DNA from: Zobellia russellii | GTDB lineage: Bacteria; Bacteroidota; Bacteroidia; Flavobacteriales; Flavobacteriaceae | Assembly: GCF_018728565.1 (NCBI RefSeq) | Contig: NZ_JACSOI010000004.1 | Coordinates: forward strand, 372,001 to 436,000 | Length of the DNA: 64,000 nucleotides | Direction: 5' to 3' | Part shown: one piece after another, positions 47,401 through 57,400 of the stretch | Layout: each line of letters opens with the position of its first letter | Position numbering within the stretch: the stretch's first letter is position 1 | Position numbers and translations under genes: made by a program | The notes under the pieces: generated by a model | Database searches by the model: none | What the model saw: only the letters and a program-made list of their open reading frames with translations | Told to the model about the DNA's origin: nothing

Positions 47401-50400
47401 GAGGTTTTGTCAAATTTTGACATACTTTCCGAAACAGACCCAGCAACAGCTTTGGTAAAGGAATTTGACAATGTTACGGTTACCGATGGCTTTGCTAGTA
47501 TATTCTTTAATGGTGTGGTACAAAGTCCTAAAGTGAATGGGATAGAAATTTTATCAAAAGATACTTTTGAAGGAGGGACTCCTACAAATGCTAATATAAC
47601 CATTACTTCACCTTCAAACGGTTGGGATGTTAACAAACCTTTCGAAGTTGCTTTCAGGGTAGACAATTGGGTTATTAATGAAGATGATACTCATATTCAT
47701 TATTACGTAGATGGTGACTTAATAGATAAATACTATGGGTACGATCCTATCCCATTTAATGATTTAGCTGATGGAGAACATACGATTAGAATAGAATTAT
47801 TTAATGCGGACCATACGGGTACTGGAATTTATGATGAAGTAGTGGTAAATGTAACAGGTTTGATAACTTGTAATGAAACTCCGTTTCCTGAATCGTGGGT
47901 TGTGCATGAATTTGACCCAAATCCTTATACAGTGGTCTATACCTTTGCAGATGACGATTTAGATGGAGATGGACTTAAAGATATTGTTACTGGCGGATGG
48001 TGGTATAAAAACCCAGGTTCAGCTTCTGGTAATTGGGAAAAGAATACTATAGGCAGCACATTCAAAAACGTCGCTCATGTGTATGATTTTGATGATGATG
48101 GAGATATGGACTTGTTGGGTACTACGGGCGAGTATACCGGAGCTCAATTGGTGTGGGCCCAGAATGATGGTAATGGTAATTTTACGGTCTTTGAAAATAT
48201 TCCGGAAGGAGATACTGATTATGTAGAACCTTTCTTGGCAGGCCTTGCTGGCGGTGTATTTGATAATACAGGTACGTATAGAATGGCAATAAATTGGAAC
48301 GGTGCCGAATCTACCGGTTCACCCATTCAAATGCTTACACCTCCGGATAAAAATAGTATAACCACCCAAACTTGGGATTTAATAGATATTAGTTTTGATT
48401 CTTCGGGAGAGGATATCCAAGCTGGAGATATTGATCAGGATGGTGATTTAGATTTATTTCAAGGTGTTAATTGGTTGCGAAATAATGGCGACCTAAATTT
48501 TGAAAAATTTGAAACCGGTGTAAATGATGCCTATTCTACAACAGCTGACCGTGCACAGTTGGCCGATTTTGATCGCGATGGTGATTTAGATGCGGTCGTC
48601 GGTCAATTAAGCCTTGGTAGTGGGGGAGAGGGAACAAGTCCTAGGACTCAATTTGCTTGGTTTGAAGCACCTTCAGATCCTACGCAGTTATGGATACGTC
48701 ATGATTTGGATAGTGAGGTAAATGGGAGTTTAAGTGTATTTGCAATAGATATAGATTTCGACGGAGACAAAGATATTGTGGTTGGAGAGTGGAGGGGTGA
48801 CAAACGCCTGATAGCATTCGAAAATGATCTTTGCGGTTCGGGAGAATTCAATAAAATTATTTTGGATGATGGTGCTCTAGGTTATGAACATCATGATGGT
48901 GCCAGAGTCGTAGATATTGATGCAGATGGAGATTTAGATGTTGTTTCTAATGGATGGTTAAATGATAAGGTGTTAAGGATATACGAAAACACTACACCAC
49001 TTTTACAAGATAATAGACCAATTGCAAATGCGGGGTCCGATAAAATTATATCAACAACCAGTGTTACCTTAGTTGGTTCTGGAAATAATCCTGATGGCGG
49101 TTTAATCGTTTCATATGAATGGTCACAGCAAAGCGGACCTAGTATTGCAACATTAAGTGGAGACGCTACAACAGAGTTAACAGTTAGTGATCTTCAAGAT
49201 GGTCTTTACGTATTTCGCTTGACCGTTACCGATGAAGAAGGGGATGTAGGGTTTGATGATGTATCAGTGACAAAATCAAGTACATCTATGGTAACTCGTA
49301 TTAATAGTGGCGGGCCCAACTATAATTTCAATGGAACAAGTTGGGCGTCTGATCAGCATAGTAATGGAGGCGAGACTCTTTCGAACGCAATTGCTATAGC
49401 CAATACAGAGAACGATGTTCTCTATCAAACTGAAAGATACCGTACCACAGGTAGTCTAATTTATGATATACCTGTAGCTAATGGAGAGCATAGTGTTAAT
49501 CTGCATTTTGCTGAGATTTATTATGGTGTACCCGGAGATGGTTCTGCAGGTGGCGCTGGTTCTAGGGTTTTTAATATTGATGTAGAAGGTCAAGAGCAAA
49601 TTGAAAACTATGATATTTTTGTTGAAGCAGGAGGGGCTGCCACTGCTATAGTTGAAACATTTAACGGAATAAATGTAACGGATGGAAGCCTAACCATTAC
49701 CTTAAGTCCTGTTACGGAATTTCCTAAAATATCGGGTATTGAAATAATAGAACCGGTTGTTGAAGGAGCTCCTACAGCAGATGCTGGTGAGGACCAAATG
49801 TTGACCTTACCTGATAATAGTACGGTAATCTCAGGATCAGGTTCAGACCCTGATGGAGGGACTGTTACTTTCGCGTGGACACAAGAAAGTGGACCTAACA
49901 CGGCTACATTAAATGGCGATAATACGGCTGAACTCTCAGTTAGTAGTATGGTTGAAGGTGTCTATGTCTTTAAATTGACGGTAACAGATGATGAGAATCA
50001 AACGGTTACAGACGAAGTAAAGGTTACCGTAGTTCCAGAAAATGGTCTCTTAGCGATTGCCGAAGCTGCACCAAAGGAGGGTAAAGCCCCTTTACAGGTA
50101 ACTTTTACGGGTAGTAATTCAATTGGTGATATTGAAAATTATTTTTGGGATTTCAATAATGGGAATACATCAGGGGAAGCAGATAGTGCAAGTACCTTCC
50201 TAGAAAATGGAGTCTACGAGGTAGTCCTTACAGTTACCAATGCCGGTGGAGAAACACATTCGGATACAGTGGTTATAACAGTTTCCGAAACTTTAGAAGG
50301 AGATAAAATGGGTTATATTTTAGAAAAGAATCCTATTAAAGAAGGCGTAGCCAATGTTAGAATTTTAAATCAACCGGAAGATTTCATGATGTTGGGCATT

Positions 50401-50577
50401 AATTTACTTGACCAGCAAGGTAGATTAATTAGTGGAATCAATGCGGATGAAGTAGTGATGGTTGGGGCTGATACATATCAAATCCCTGTTTATCTTTTAC
50501 GAGACGGTATCTACTTCTTGAGTATAGCCAATAATAAAGGAAAACCAGTAACCATGAAAATACTGGTACAGAATTAA
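44452..50577 (+). CDS. Giant T9SS-secreted protein: sugar dehydrogenase, PKD, malectin and FG-GAP-like domains
   Basis: From ATG 44452 the protein has 2041 residues (an upstream start at 44383 has no signal-peptide logic). A signal peptide ends near VNA/Q. Order: PQQ-type glucose/sorbosone dehydrogenase propeller (about 30-455; GLVGVAIDPDFENNNKIYLH, MGARNPYRIFVD); PKD (460-541); CBM6-like (640-780); Ig-like (785-875); malectin (880-1035); FG-GAP/VCBS-like DxDGDGD repeats (1160-1515); PKD-like (1520-1608); second malectin (1612-1766); two PKD-like domains (1772-1945); and a type A T9SS sorting domain (about 1952-2041, with GIYFLSIANNKGKPVTMKIL). It likely binds and perhaps oxidises extracellular sugars. 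The match of the dehydrogenase ligands is by family resemblance only. Confidence 0.88.
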   Translation: MKKKYFLKLVFTCLSIYLAGLSSVNAQLTDEFAKVDIVTGLSNATNFKFAPDGRIFILDRFGEILIYKPDEQFTVSAGTLPVYHEHEDGLVGVAIDPDFENNNKIYLHYAPIDFVGYRVSRFSVVEDMVDFSSEEVIIQWNTSRSALWHSGGDMDFDSQGNLYIATGDNTTYGSKLYSPLDEDDSDFSAEKASSNTNDLRGKILRIKPGPATTYTIPSGNLFAAGTPNTKPEIYVMGARNPYRIFVDKEHSDWLFWGEVGPDGNVASELGPEGLDEINLTKQAGNYGWPYFSGADNDPYQISYANPTYYNNPAAPENISKWNTGATVLPPAQEAWIEKFHKCYLAGFRYNYDNELLDQQRLPAEFDGLFFYFDFNTSRIWAVEMAADGSIISEEMLDDDVFPGSGNSRDGYIDMELGPDGKMYILAYGEGCCPQDVPEGIGRLIQVNYTGITTNSPPSVVMSADVTFGPLPLTVNFTGDQTTDPNGDSPLSYAWDIDIDGTVDYTTPNISHSYTTKGTYTAQLKVTDPEGAIGAKTIKIYAGNTPTEFSFNSPVDGGFFNWNDDVDFNLVANDAEDGVIPCEDINVVPSLGHENHFHDVGSVDPCTSTLNLDDGDHQIDGSMDIFYVLNANYTDNDGLISRGQIRVHPKRREAEYFDNQSGVTIVPNTYELEGAKDAIQVDNNSYISFEGRNLMNMNAVKYLVASDNSGSTIELRLDSPTGTLVTTTTILSTGGNDNWLHVQTPINSVPTGKHDLFFVFKNASSSQDILRLNYVEFLGNGVSEDNTPPEVHGVQPDGNNVLEVKFSEYVDEGTAENVSNYSITNGVSVQSAELQPDGQTVFLNTSLLSADVDYNLSISNVENISGIPMVAESFSFFVFEEIRINTGGNQITGPGGEIFKEDEYFNSGSEYGKAVDVAGTDDDELYQTERYTNNKGSFEYQIPVALAGEYDIRLHFAEIFFGVDENQLDKGAGARVFNVVIESNEVLSNFDILSETDPATALVKEFDNVTVTDGFASIFFNGVVQSPKVNGIEILSKDTFEGGTPTNANITITSPSNGWDVNKPFEVAFRVDNWVINEDDTHIHYYVDGDLIDKYYGYDPIPFNDLADGEHTIRIELFNADHTGTGIYDEVVVNVTGLITCNETPFPESWVVHEFDPNPYTVVYTFADDDLDGDGLKDIVTGGWWYKNPGSASGNWEKNTIGSTFKNVAHVYDFDDDGDMDLLGTTGEYTGAQLVWAQNDGNGNFTVFENIPEGDTDYVEPFLAGLAGGVFDNTGTYRMAINWNGAESTGSPIQMLTPPDKNSITTQTWDLIDISFDSSGEDIQAGDIDQDGDLDLFQGVNWLRNNGDLNFEKFETGVNDAYSTTADRAQLADFDRDGDLDAVVGQLSLGSGGEGTSPRTQFAWFEAPSDPTQLWIRHDLDSEVNGSLSVFAIDIDFDGDKDIVVGEWRGDKRLIAFENDLCGSGEFNKIILDDGALGYEHHDGARVVDIDADGDLDVVSNGWLNDKVLRIYENTTPLLQDNRPIANAGSDKIISTTSVTLVGSGNNPDGGLIVSYEWSQQSGPSIATLSGDATTELTVSDLQDGLYVFRLTVTDEEGDVGFDDVSVTKSSTSMVTRINSGGPNYNFNGTSWASDQHSNGGETLSNAIAIANTENDVLYQTERYRTTGSLIYDIPVANGEHSVNLHFAEIYYGVPGDGSAGGAGSRVFNIDVEGQEQIENYDIFVEAGGAATAIVETFNGINVTDGSLTITLSPVTEFPKISGIEIIEPVVEGAPTADAGEDQMLTLPDNSTVISGSGSDPDGGTVTFAWTQESGPNTATLNGDNTAELSVSSMVEGVYVFKLTVTDDENQTVTDEVKVTVVPENGLLAIAEAAPKEGKAPLQVTFTGSNSIGDIENYFWDFNNGNTSGEADSASTFLENGVYEVVLTVTNAGGETHSDTVVITVSETLEGDKMGYILEKNPIKEGVANVRILNQPEDFMMLGINLLDQQGRLISGINADEVVMVGADTYQIPVYLLRDGIYFLSIANNKGKPVTMKILVQN

Positions 50578-50596
50578 GAAATTGATAACTGGATAT

Positions 50597-50629
50597 AAAA
50601 AAATGCCGCTAATTCAGCGGCATTTTTTT
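50597..50629. terminator. Bidirectional intrinsic terminator between convergent genes
   Basis: AAAAAAATGCCGCT (50597-50610) and AGCGGCATTTTTTT (50616-50629) make a perfect 14-bp stem with a five-base loop. It serves the giant protein gene (stop 50577) and, on the other strand, the phosphatase gene (stop 50666). Confidence 0.9.
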
Positions 50630-50665
50630 TATGCTATTTTCGTATGTGAAAATTATTAAATTTAT

Positions 50666-51406
50666 TTAGTAGAAGTTCTGAATAGAATTATTGATTAAAG
50701 GTAGAACCTGATCTACCATTTTTTTAGAAAGGGTTATTTTCTTTAGTGCATTCAGCTGATTCATATTATGAATATCCGAAGCTACAAAATCTATTAAGCC
50801 GTTATCTAGAAGCTCTAATGCCATTTTGGGCACTTCTTTACCGTAATATTCACTAAGTGATAATAGGTTCATTTGAAAGAGAATACCATTGTCTTTATAT
50901 TCTTGGTACCTTTTCTTTCTATGATGTAAAAAGCCATATCTTTCTGGGTGTGCCAAGATTGGGAAAAAACGCTTTGAAGCGGTTTTCACAATAGCTTCGT
51001 CAAAGTTGATAGGCGGCTGCAAATAGGACATTTCTACCAATAAATAACTTTTTTTCATTGGCATAACACCGTCGTTTTCCAGTAGGTTTTCAAAGTTGTC
51101 ATCAATCATATGCTCCGCAGATGCTTCTATGGATATTTCCTTTAAATCATTTTGTAGCAATGCGTTTTTTAACTCGGTAAGAGCGGCATTTATGGTTTCT
51201 TTTGTATTAGGGTAATAGTTGGACATGATATGTGGAGTGGCAACAAAATGAGTGATACCCAATTCAGCCAAAGCTTTTATAAGAGCAATGGAATCATCCA
51301 CTGTTTTTGCTCCATCATCTATACCTGGCAATAGGTGATTATGAATGTCAATAAAACCATCTAGGTAGTCGACTAAATATTTTTTCTTATTGAAAAATTG
51401 AAACAT
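50666..51406 (-). CDS. CpsB/YwqE-type PHP-domain tyrosine-protein phosphatase
   Basis: From ATG 51406 (MFQFFNKKKYLVDYLDGFID) the protein has 246 residues; the longer open frame to 51562 is a hydrophobic, non-conserved extension. PHP metal-binding motifs are FIDIHNHLLPGIDDGAKTVD near 19-38, FVATPHI near 63, EASAEHMID near 100, FFPILAHPERYGF near 142 and FVASDIHN near 203. Such enzymes dephosphorylate BY-kinases of capsule systems. The kinase is at 41719-44103, separated by the giant protein gene and on the other strand, so it is not cotranscribed with its likely target. Confidence 0.88.
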   Translation of the reverse strand: MFQFFNKKKYLVDYLDGFIDIHNHLLPGIDDGAKTVDDSIALIKALAELGITHFVATPHIMSNYYPNTKETINAALTELKNALLQNDLKEISIEASAEHMIDDNFENLLENDGVMPMKKSYLLVEMSYLQPPINFDEAIVKTASKRFFPILAHPERYGFLHHRKKRYQEYKDNGILFQMNLLSLSEYYGKEVPKMALELLDNGLIDFVASDIHNMNQLNALKKITLSKKMVDQVLPLINNSIQNFY

Positions 51407-51543
51407 GTATAGTGGTTTCGTTATTATGTATGAGTTATAACGGACAATGCCGATATTTATGATGTTTTGTATAGTGCAAAGATAAGTTAGAACCACCATA
51501 ATGAGAATAATTCTTAACATCTTTACAGTATGGTACAAATAAC

Positions 51544-51581
51544 AAAGCGGAGATATATACAATTGGACATATCTCCGCTTT
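51544..51581 (-). terminator. Hairpin terminator of the TonB receptor transcript
   Basis: AAAGCGGAGATAT (51544-51556) and ATATCTCCGCTTT (51569-51581) form a perfect 13-bp stem with a 12-base loop, 18 bases past the stop at 51600 on the minus strand. Confidence 0.8.
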
Positions 51582-51599
51582 AGTAAAATCTAAATCCTA

Positions 51600-53831
51600 T
51601 TAGAAATTAACTGATACTTTTCCTCTTAAATAAAAAGGTATACCTGGTGTAAAATGTATTTCTTCAACAGGAGCGGTTTCGTTAAACAGTCTGCTTTCCG
51701 TTGCGAATTGGGTTTCGTTCCATTCGGTGTCAAAAAGGTTTTCTACAATAACGCCCAGTGTCCAGTTCTTTATGGAATAATTTAAATTTAAGTCGGTTAC
51801 AAAATAACCTTCTGCTACAATTGAATTATCCTCGTTTGCCGGTCTATCTTTTACATATTTATAGTTTATTCCACCTGAGAAATTCTTAATATCAATAAAT
51901 GACAACCCGGCTGTGGAAGTCAAATCTGGCGCAAGGGGAATAAGGTCTTGTCCATCTGGATCTTCTGAACTTCTGGCGTAAGTGTAATTTACGTCTCCAT
52001 TAGCATAAAGCCAATCGGTAATTTGGTAGCGTAAACCAAAATCAACCCCGAGTCTCTTTGTTTTTCCACTTGGTTCTACTATACCGGCATCACCAACATA
52101 GACGAACTCTTGTTCTAAAAACAATGTCCACAAAGCGGCATTAATAACCAATCTGTCTACTGGTTTGTAAATTGCTCCTAAATCCGCTCCATAGGCCAAG
52201 GGAAGAATTTCCTTGCCATTGTTTGCGGTTACCACTCTAGTATCATTTGAATGGTATCCAATACCCGATTTAGCAAAAAGCTGCAAATTGGAAGTTGGAG
52301 CATAAATAACATTAAACTTTGGACCTAGAAAAAGCTTGTTCTCGCTTTTGCTATCATAGGTTTCGGTAAGGTTATTTACATAATCAAACATAAAATAGTC
52401 TAATCGGAGACCAGTGTTTAAAGTCCATTTATTTTTTTTATAGGTTACATCAAAAAAACCATAGGCATTTAACTCGTTAACATCTCCATAAGCCAAACGC
52501 TCCAATAGGGTTTGACGGTTTTTTGTTCGGGATAGTTGAACATCGTTAACATCGTCATACCTAAAACCTATTCCTGATTCATATTTTAATTGAGAATCAT
52601 GGTCTCCAACATGAACGGAATGCTCGTAGCTTGTTTCGGCACCAATTATGGTGCGGTCTTCAAATTGTCTTATTTGGTCCCCGTTTACTGGATCTTCCAA
52701 GAAGAACGTAAAGTTGGAAAAGAGCTCAAAATCATACTTTGTCAAATAAGCCTTAGACTTTACCCTAGAATGTTCATCTAGTTGTTTGGTATGGTTAAGG
52801 AGAATATTGCTGCGGCTTGTGTTTCCTCCCTCAGTATCATCAATTGCTCCAAATCTACCTATTAAACCTGCATCTACGGCTCTTTGCGGAACCTGACCGG
52901 AAGCATCCCATTTGCTTTGAAAATGAGAAAGTGTAATGCTCAAATCTTGGTCTTTACGATTGTTAAAAGTATATCGCCCCATAATATTAAGACGATTGAA
53001 GTTTTGAGACGAATCAAACGGGCCATCTGTTAAAACCAACTCAGAAGCTAAATAAGCATTGCTAAAATCACTTTCGGCCACTTTGAACATACCTACGGTG
53101 CGCAAGGTGTTGAATTGACCAATTTCTGCCGAAATCAAGTTGTTTTCTAGTTTGCGTTTCGTTTTTAAATCGATGTACCCTGCGGTATTAAAATTTCCTT
53201 TGTTTGCATAATAAGGGCCTTTTCCAAAGTCAATATTATCAATGGTTTCGGGGATTATAAAGTGCATATCCGAATACCCTTGCCCATGAGCATGAGATAC
53301 CATGTTTACAGGTAGGCCGTCTACATTAATGGCTAAATCCGTTCCGTGGTCAATATCAAATCCTCTTAAGAAAATTTGCTCGGCTTTTCCACCTCCGGCA
53401 TGTTGGCCAATGATTAATCCAGGTACTTTTCGCAGAATTTCCTGCGAAGATTTAACAGGGTTTGCTTTAACATCAACATTTACAAAGTTACTAAGGGCAT
53501 TTACTTTTGAAACCAGTACCACTTGCTCCAAAGAAACGGCAGACTCTATTAGGGTGATATTTGTGTTGCTGTCTAAAAGCGATTCCGTAATAGTAAGTTG
53601 ATGATTTTTATAGCCTAAACTATAGAAATAAATAACATCCCCAATGGATATGTCATCTAGTTCAAAATATCCGGAAACATTGGTATATGTATACCCGCCG
53701 GTAGTTTTGTTATATACGCCAACACCTTCTAGGGCAATTTGTTTTTCGTTCGTTACCGTACCACTAAGGTCATGGGCCTGGACCACAAGACCAAAAGCTA
53801 ATAGTACTATAAGAGTAATATGTTTTTTCAT
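51600..53831 (-). CDS. TonB-dependent receptor, probable metal or metallophore importer
   Basis: From ATG 53831 (MKKHITLIVLLAFGLVVQAH) the protein has 743 residues with a signal peptide. A carboxypeptidase-regulatory-like domain follows (about 20-100; LSGTVTNEKQIALEGVGVYN, GYFELDDI). The plug is about 105-230 (SSQEILRKVPGLIIGQHAGG, IFLRGFDIDHGTD). The beta-barrel runs to the C-terminus LRGKVSVNF. The plug contains NMVSHAHGQGYSDMHFIIPE, a His-rich loop that could contact a metal. It lies in the same orientation as the His-rich protein and NRPS genes upstream, and opposite the HupE/UreJ gene. Import of a metal or metal-peptide complex is inference; sugar uptake is less likely since no SusD is present. 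Confidence 0.85.
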   Translation of the reverse strand: MKKHITLIVLLAFGLVVQAHDLSGTVTNEKQIALEGVGVYNKTTGGYTYTNVSGYFELDDISIGDVIYFYSLGYKNHQLTITESLLDSNTNITLIESAVSLEQVVLVSKVNALSNFVNVDVKANPVKSSQEILRKVPGLIIGQHAGGGKAEQIFLRGFDIDHGTDLAINVDGLPVNMVSHAHGQGYSDMHFIIPETIDNIDFGKGPYYANKGNFNTAGYIDLKTKRKLENNLISAEIGQFNTLRTVGMFKVAESDFSNAYLASELVLTDGPFDSSQNFNRLNIMGRYTFNNRKDQDLSITLSHFQSKWDASGQVPQRAVDAGLIGRFGAIDDTEGGNTSRSNILLNHTKQLDEHSRVKSKAYLTKYDFELFSNFTFFLEDPVNGDQIRQFEDRTIIGAETSYEHSVHVGDHDSQLKYESGIGFRYDDVNDVQLSRTKNRQTLLERLAYGDVNELNAYGFFDVTYKKNKWTLNTGLRLDYFMFDYVNNLTETYDSKSENKLFLGPKFNVIYAPTSNLQLFAKSGIGYHSNDTRVVTANNGKEILPLAYGADLGAIYKPVDRLVINAALWTLFLEQEFVYVGDAGIVEPSGKTKRLGVDFGLRYQITDWLYANGDVNYTYARSSEDPDGQDLIPLAPDLTSTAGLSFIDIKNFSGGINYKYVKDRPANEDNSIVAEGYFVTDLNLNYSIKNWTLGVIVENLFDTEWNETQFATESRLFNETAPVEEIHFTPGIPFYLRGKVSVNF

Positions 53832-53931
53832 AATAAACAAGATTGAAATATAGTGAACATACAAGCGTATCCATAGACATATATAGACATGACTTGATGC
53901 TGAATAAAAAAATAAAATGTAGGGGTAAACC

Positions 53932-54414
53932 TTAACAGGAAATGGGGAAGTTGGTTGGTTGTGGGGGCTCTTTTAAAACGGTAAAATAACCTAGTTTTAG
54001 GTTACTTTCTATGGTTTTAAAATTCGCTAAAGATTTCATTGCCGCAATATGATAAAACTCCGGATAAGCTGTAGTAATATGCTTATCAAACTTAAAATCT
54101 GTTAATAGCGAGTCTTCTGTTGATTCATTGGCGCCGGAAGCATCAAAAATGGCGTCAATTAAATTAATAAAATTATGCTCATGCCTATCAACATCTGTAT
54201 GATGATGACTATAGTGGGTATTATTTTCATGAATGGAGGAGTCATGGCCAATTACCGAATCAGGCATTTCCAAAGCGTGAGAAACTTCGTGAAAAACAGT
54301 GCTTATTTTTTGATGCAATGGATTTAAAATATAGCACAAAGCGATTATCAACGCTACATATTTTATAAGCGTTGGCTTTGTTGAACGGCTAAAATTTTCT
54401 TTTTTGCTCTGCAT
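53932..54414 (-). CDS. His-rich membrane-anchored small protein
   Basis: This 160-residue protein is of unknown family. A single hydrophobic segment (about 17-34) anchors it; what follows is His-rich (HENNTHYSHHHTDVDRHEHN near 68-87, with about ten His in 35 residues). A second half is without motif, and the C-terminus is rich in Pro (KEPPQPTNFPISC). HEVSH near 44 resembles HExxH but lacks the rest of a protease fold. Placement between an NRPS gene (36-base gap) and a TonB receptor (100-base gap) suggests metal binding, storage or sensing at the cell surface or periplasm. The function is not established. Confidence 0.7.
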   Translation of the reverse strand: MQSKKENFSRSTKPTLIKYVALIIALCYILNPLHQKISTVFHEVSHALEMPDSVIGHDSSIHENNTHYSHHHTDVDRHEHNFINLIDAIFDASGANESTEDSLLTDFKFDKHITTAYPEFYHIAAMKSLANFKTIESNLKLGYFTVLKEPPQPTNFPISC

Positions 54415-54449
54415 TCAGTTTTACTTACGGAAACAGGGTACTAAAGGTT

Positions 54450-57400
54450 TTATTTTTCTAGAAGAGATGTTAAGGTTTCTTCTATATAGGTTGCATATTC
54501 TGCAATTGTGGGCATCTCAAATATTTTATTTAAAGGGAAATTATATTCAATTTCCTCGTTAATCCGGGCAGTGACACGTATTGCTGCTAGTGAATGACCT
54601 CCTAAAGAAATAAAGTTATCATGTACGCCAACATTGTTCAATTTCAAAACTTCGGCCCAAATATTCTCCAGTAGTTCTTCTATTTCATTTCTTGGTGCTG
54701 TATATGATGTGTCCATAGCCAGCTGTACCGACGATAGGTTTTTTAAACTTTTCTTATCAATTTTTCCGTTGGAAGTCAATGGCATTTCCTCCAAGTGTTT
54801 ATACACAGATGGAAGCATATATGAAGGAAGTTGTTGGGCCAATAAATTTTGTAATTTTTTAATGGACAAGTCTTTTTTACCTGTGTAATAAGCAACCAAC
54901 TTAGAGTTGTTTTCCCAGTCTGGATGTGAAGGGGTATACCCAATTTCGTGCATGATTCGCAAAACCTCCTTCTCATCAATTACCTCGTTTATTTCTTCAA
55001 GGCTTTCGTTTCTAGTCTTATGGCCTAATCGTACATCCCAACTATATGGAAAAGAGTAATTGCTATACCCTAAATCCTTTTTATGGACATAAATACCAAC
55101 TTGGTTAATAAGGCAGTTCGTAGATCTGCCGGTATCCGTAGGTCTTATCCAGCCTGCTTTCTCTTTTAGATAAACCAGCATTTCTTCTAAACTGACATCA
55201 CTAAACCTATAAAAATCTACAAATTCTACTTTTTCAAAAACACTTTCGTCTTCAAAAATGGATACATCTAAAAGTCGTTTTACGGCATCCGACTCTTGGT
55301 GATATAGTTTTCTTGCTTCCAAAATGGTGTCGTCAATTTTTGAGGGATCCAATTCCTCATCCCAAAAAAGTTCTTCGGTAAGTCGGGTTTCAAAAAACTG
55401 ACCACGACTTAGACCGGTAACTATAAATGGAATTTGTTTCTCAAGTGCTATTTTGGTGCTCAGGGTATAAATGGTCTTAAAGCACCCATTGCAAACGTTG
55501 TGGTGTTGATTAAGACTATCTACGAATATTTCGTTCATATGAGGTGTTCGTCCATAGATGTGGTCTACACCCAGCTCTTTTACAATACGGTCAACATTTG
55601 CTTTTGCCTGTTCGGAAATATAGCCATTATCCATAGTGAAGGCTAAAACATTGAGCCCCATATTTACCAAGCGTGCAAGAACATAGGTGCTGTCTTTTCC
55701 ACCACTTAAAAGTGAAATGCAATCATAACTGCGATTTTGGCCTCTTTTTGATGTTAAGAGCGAAACCAACTGTTCATCATTTTTAAAATAGCGTTCGGTT
55801 TTGTCTTTATAGGTTTCGAACGCAGTACATAAATGACAAACCCCATCCTCATTAAAATCTGCGTTTGGGTAGTTAGAAGGTAATCCGCATGTTGTACAGT
55901 TTACTACCTCTTCTTCAGGGGTAGTTTCTTTGTTCTCAACTAATACTACTGCACAATTGGTTATTTCAGGAACCTTAAGGAGGTTACTTTCTATATCCGC
56001 AAGTTCTATACGGTATCCTCTAAGTTTTACTTGCTCATCTAGGCGACCAATATATTCAAACTCCCCATTTTTATTCACTCTGCCCAAATCTCCAGTTTTG
56101 TACATTTTAGTTTCAGGTGAAAAAGGGTTTTCCTCAAACTTTTCTGCCGTCATGCTAGGGATATTGACATATCCGTCAGATAACCCAGCACCACTTAAAT
56201 AGAGCTCACCAATGACACCATTGGGGACCTGATTTTTATAGGTATCCAAAATATAGGCGTTCATGTTTGAAATAGGAAGACCTATTGGCACGGAACTCGC
56301 TGTGTGTTTATCTTGGTCGTATCTTGAGACAATACAGCCCACAGTGGCTTCCGTAGGACCATATTCGTTATATATTTTTAATTCCGAAGGAAATGCTGCC
56401 TGTACTGTTTTTGCTAAGCTCGATTTTAATTCCTCACCACCAACAATCATGGTGTGTATATAGGAGGTTTCTAGTTTCTTGTCTTTTAAAAGAGATAGAT
56501 GGGAAGGGGTGAGCTTAATACAATTTACCAGATTATCCTCTGTAACTTTCAACAGACTTACGTCCGGCCCGGTAGTGGGTTCTTTATAGATATTGATTCT
56601 ACCACCACTTACTAAAGGTAAAAGGGTAGAGGTGATGGTCAGGTCAAAACCTATGGACGTAAAAAGCGGAAAAACCGATTTTTGATTAACGCTATAAGCT
56701 TCCTTTGCCCAGAAAATATAATTAGACAACGCCCCGTTTGAAATTAAGACGCCCTTGGGTTTGCCTGTGCTCCCAGATGTGTAGAGTATATACGCTAAAC
56801 TTGTGGGTTCGTTTTGTATTTCAATATCGGTAACCGGTTGTTCTTTAATAATTGAACGTTCTTTTTGGATATCTAGAATGCCAATATCTGGCACTTCTAT
56901 TTTTGAAATGAGTTCGCTTTGACTAAGTAAAAGAGCGCTCTGAGAATTTGAAATGATGTATTTAATTCGTTCCGCTGGTTGGTCCGATGAGACGGGAATG
57001 AATGCTGCACCTGTTTTTAGAACGGCTAATATGCTGATTATGTAGTCTGAACTGCGATAAAAATGAAGAGCCACTCTACTTTGCTTATCAACACCTTTAC
57101 TTTTTAAATAATGTGCTAGTTGATTGGCCTTTTTGTTTAATGAGCTATAGGTGAGAATTTCATTCCCCGCTTGTAGCGAAACGGAATTTGGATGTTGTTC
57201 CTGATTATGTTGAAAGCTACTTAAAATAGATTGAAATTGTGTAAATGATATATCTTCACTATTAGATTCTAAAGGTTCAATAGGTAGTAGTGCGGGTTTA
57301 AATATGGATTGTTCAAAATCTTCTAAAAAACCGTCTAGGATGTTCAGAAAATGATTGGGCATTTCTTCTGCGGTAGCTTTTGAAAAAGTGTGGCAATTTG

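Noticed and set aside
51407-51562. Longer N-terminus for the PHP phosphatase
   Set aside because: It is a hydrophobic, non-family sequence; the PHP domain starts right after Met at 51406.
53932-54414. HExxH-like motif (HEVSH) suggesting a zinc protease
   Set aside because: There is no third ligand motif, a small His-rich protein with one anchor and no catalytic-domain size.
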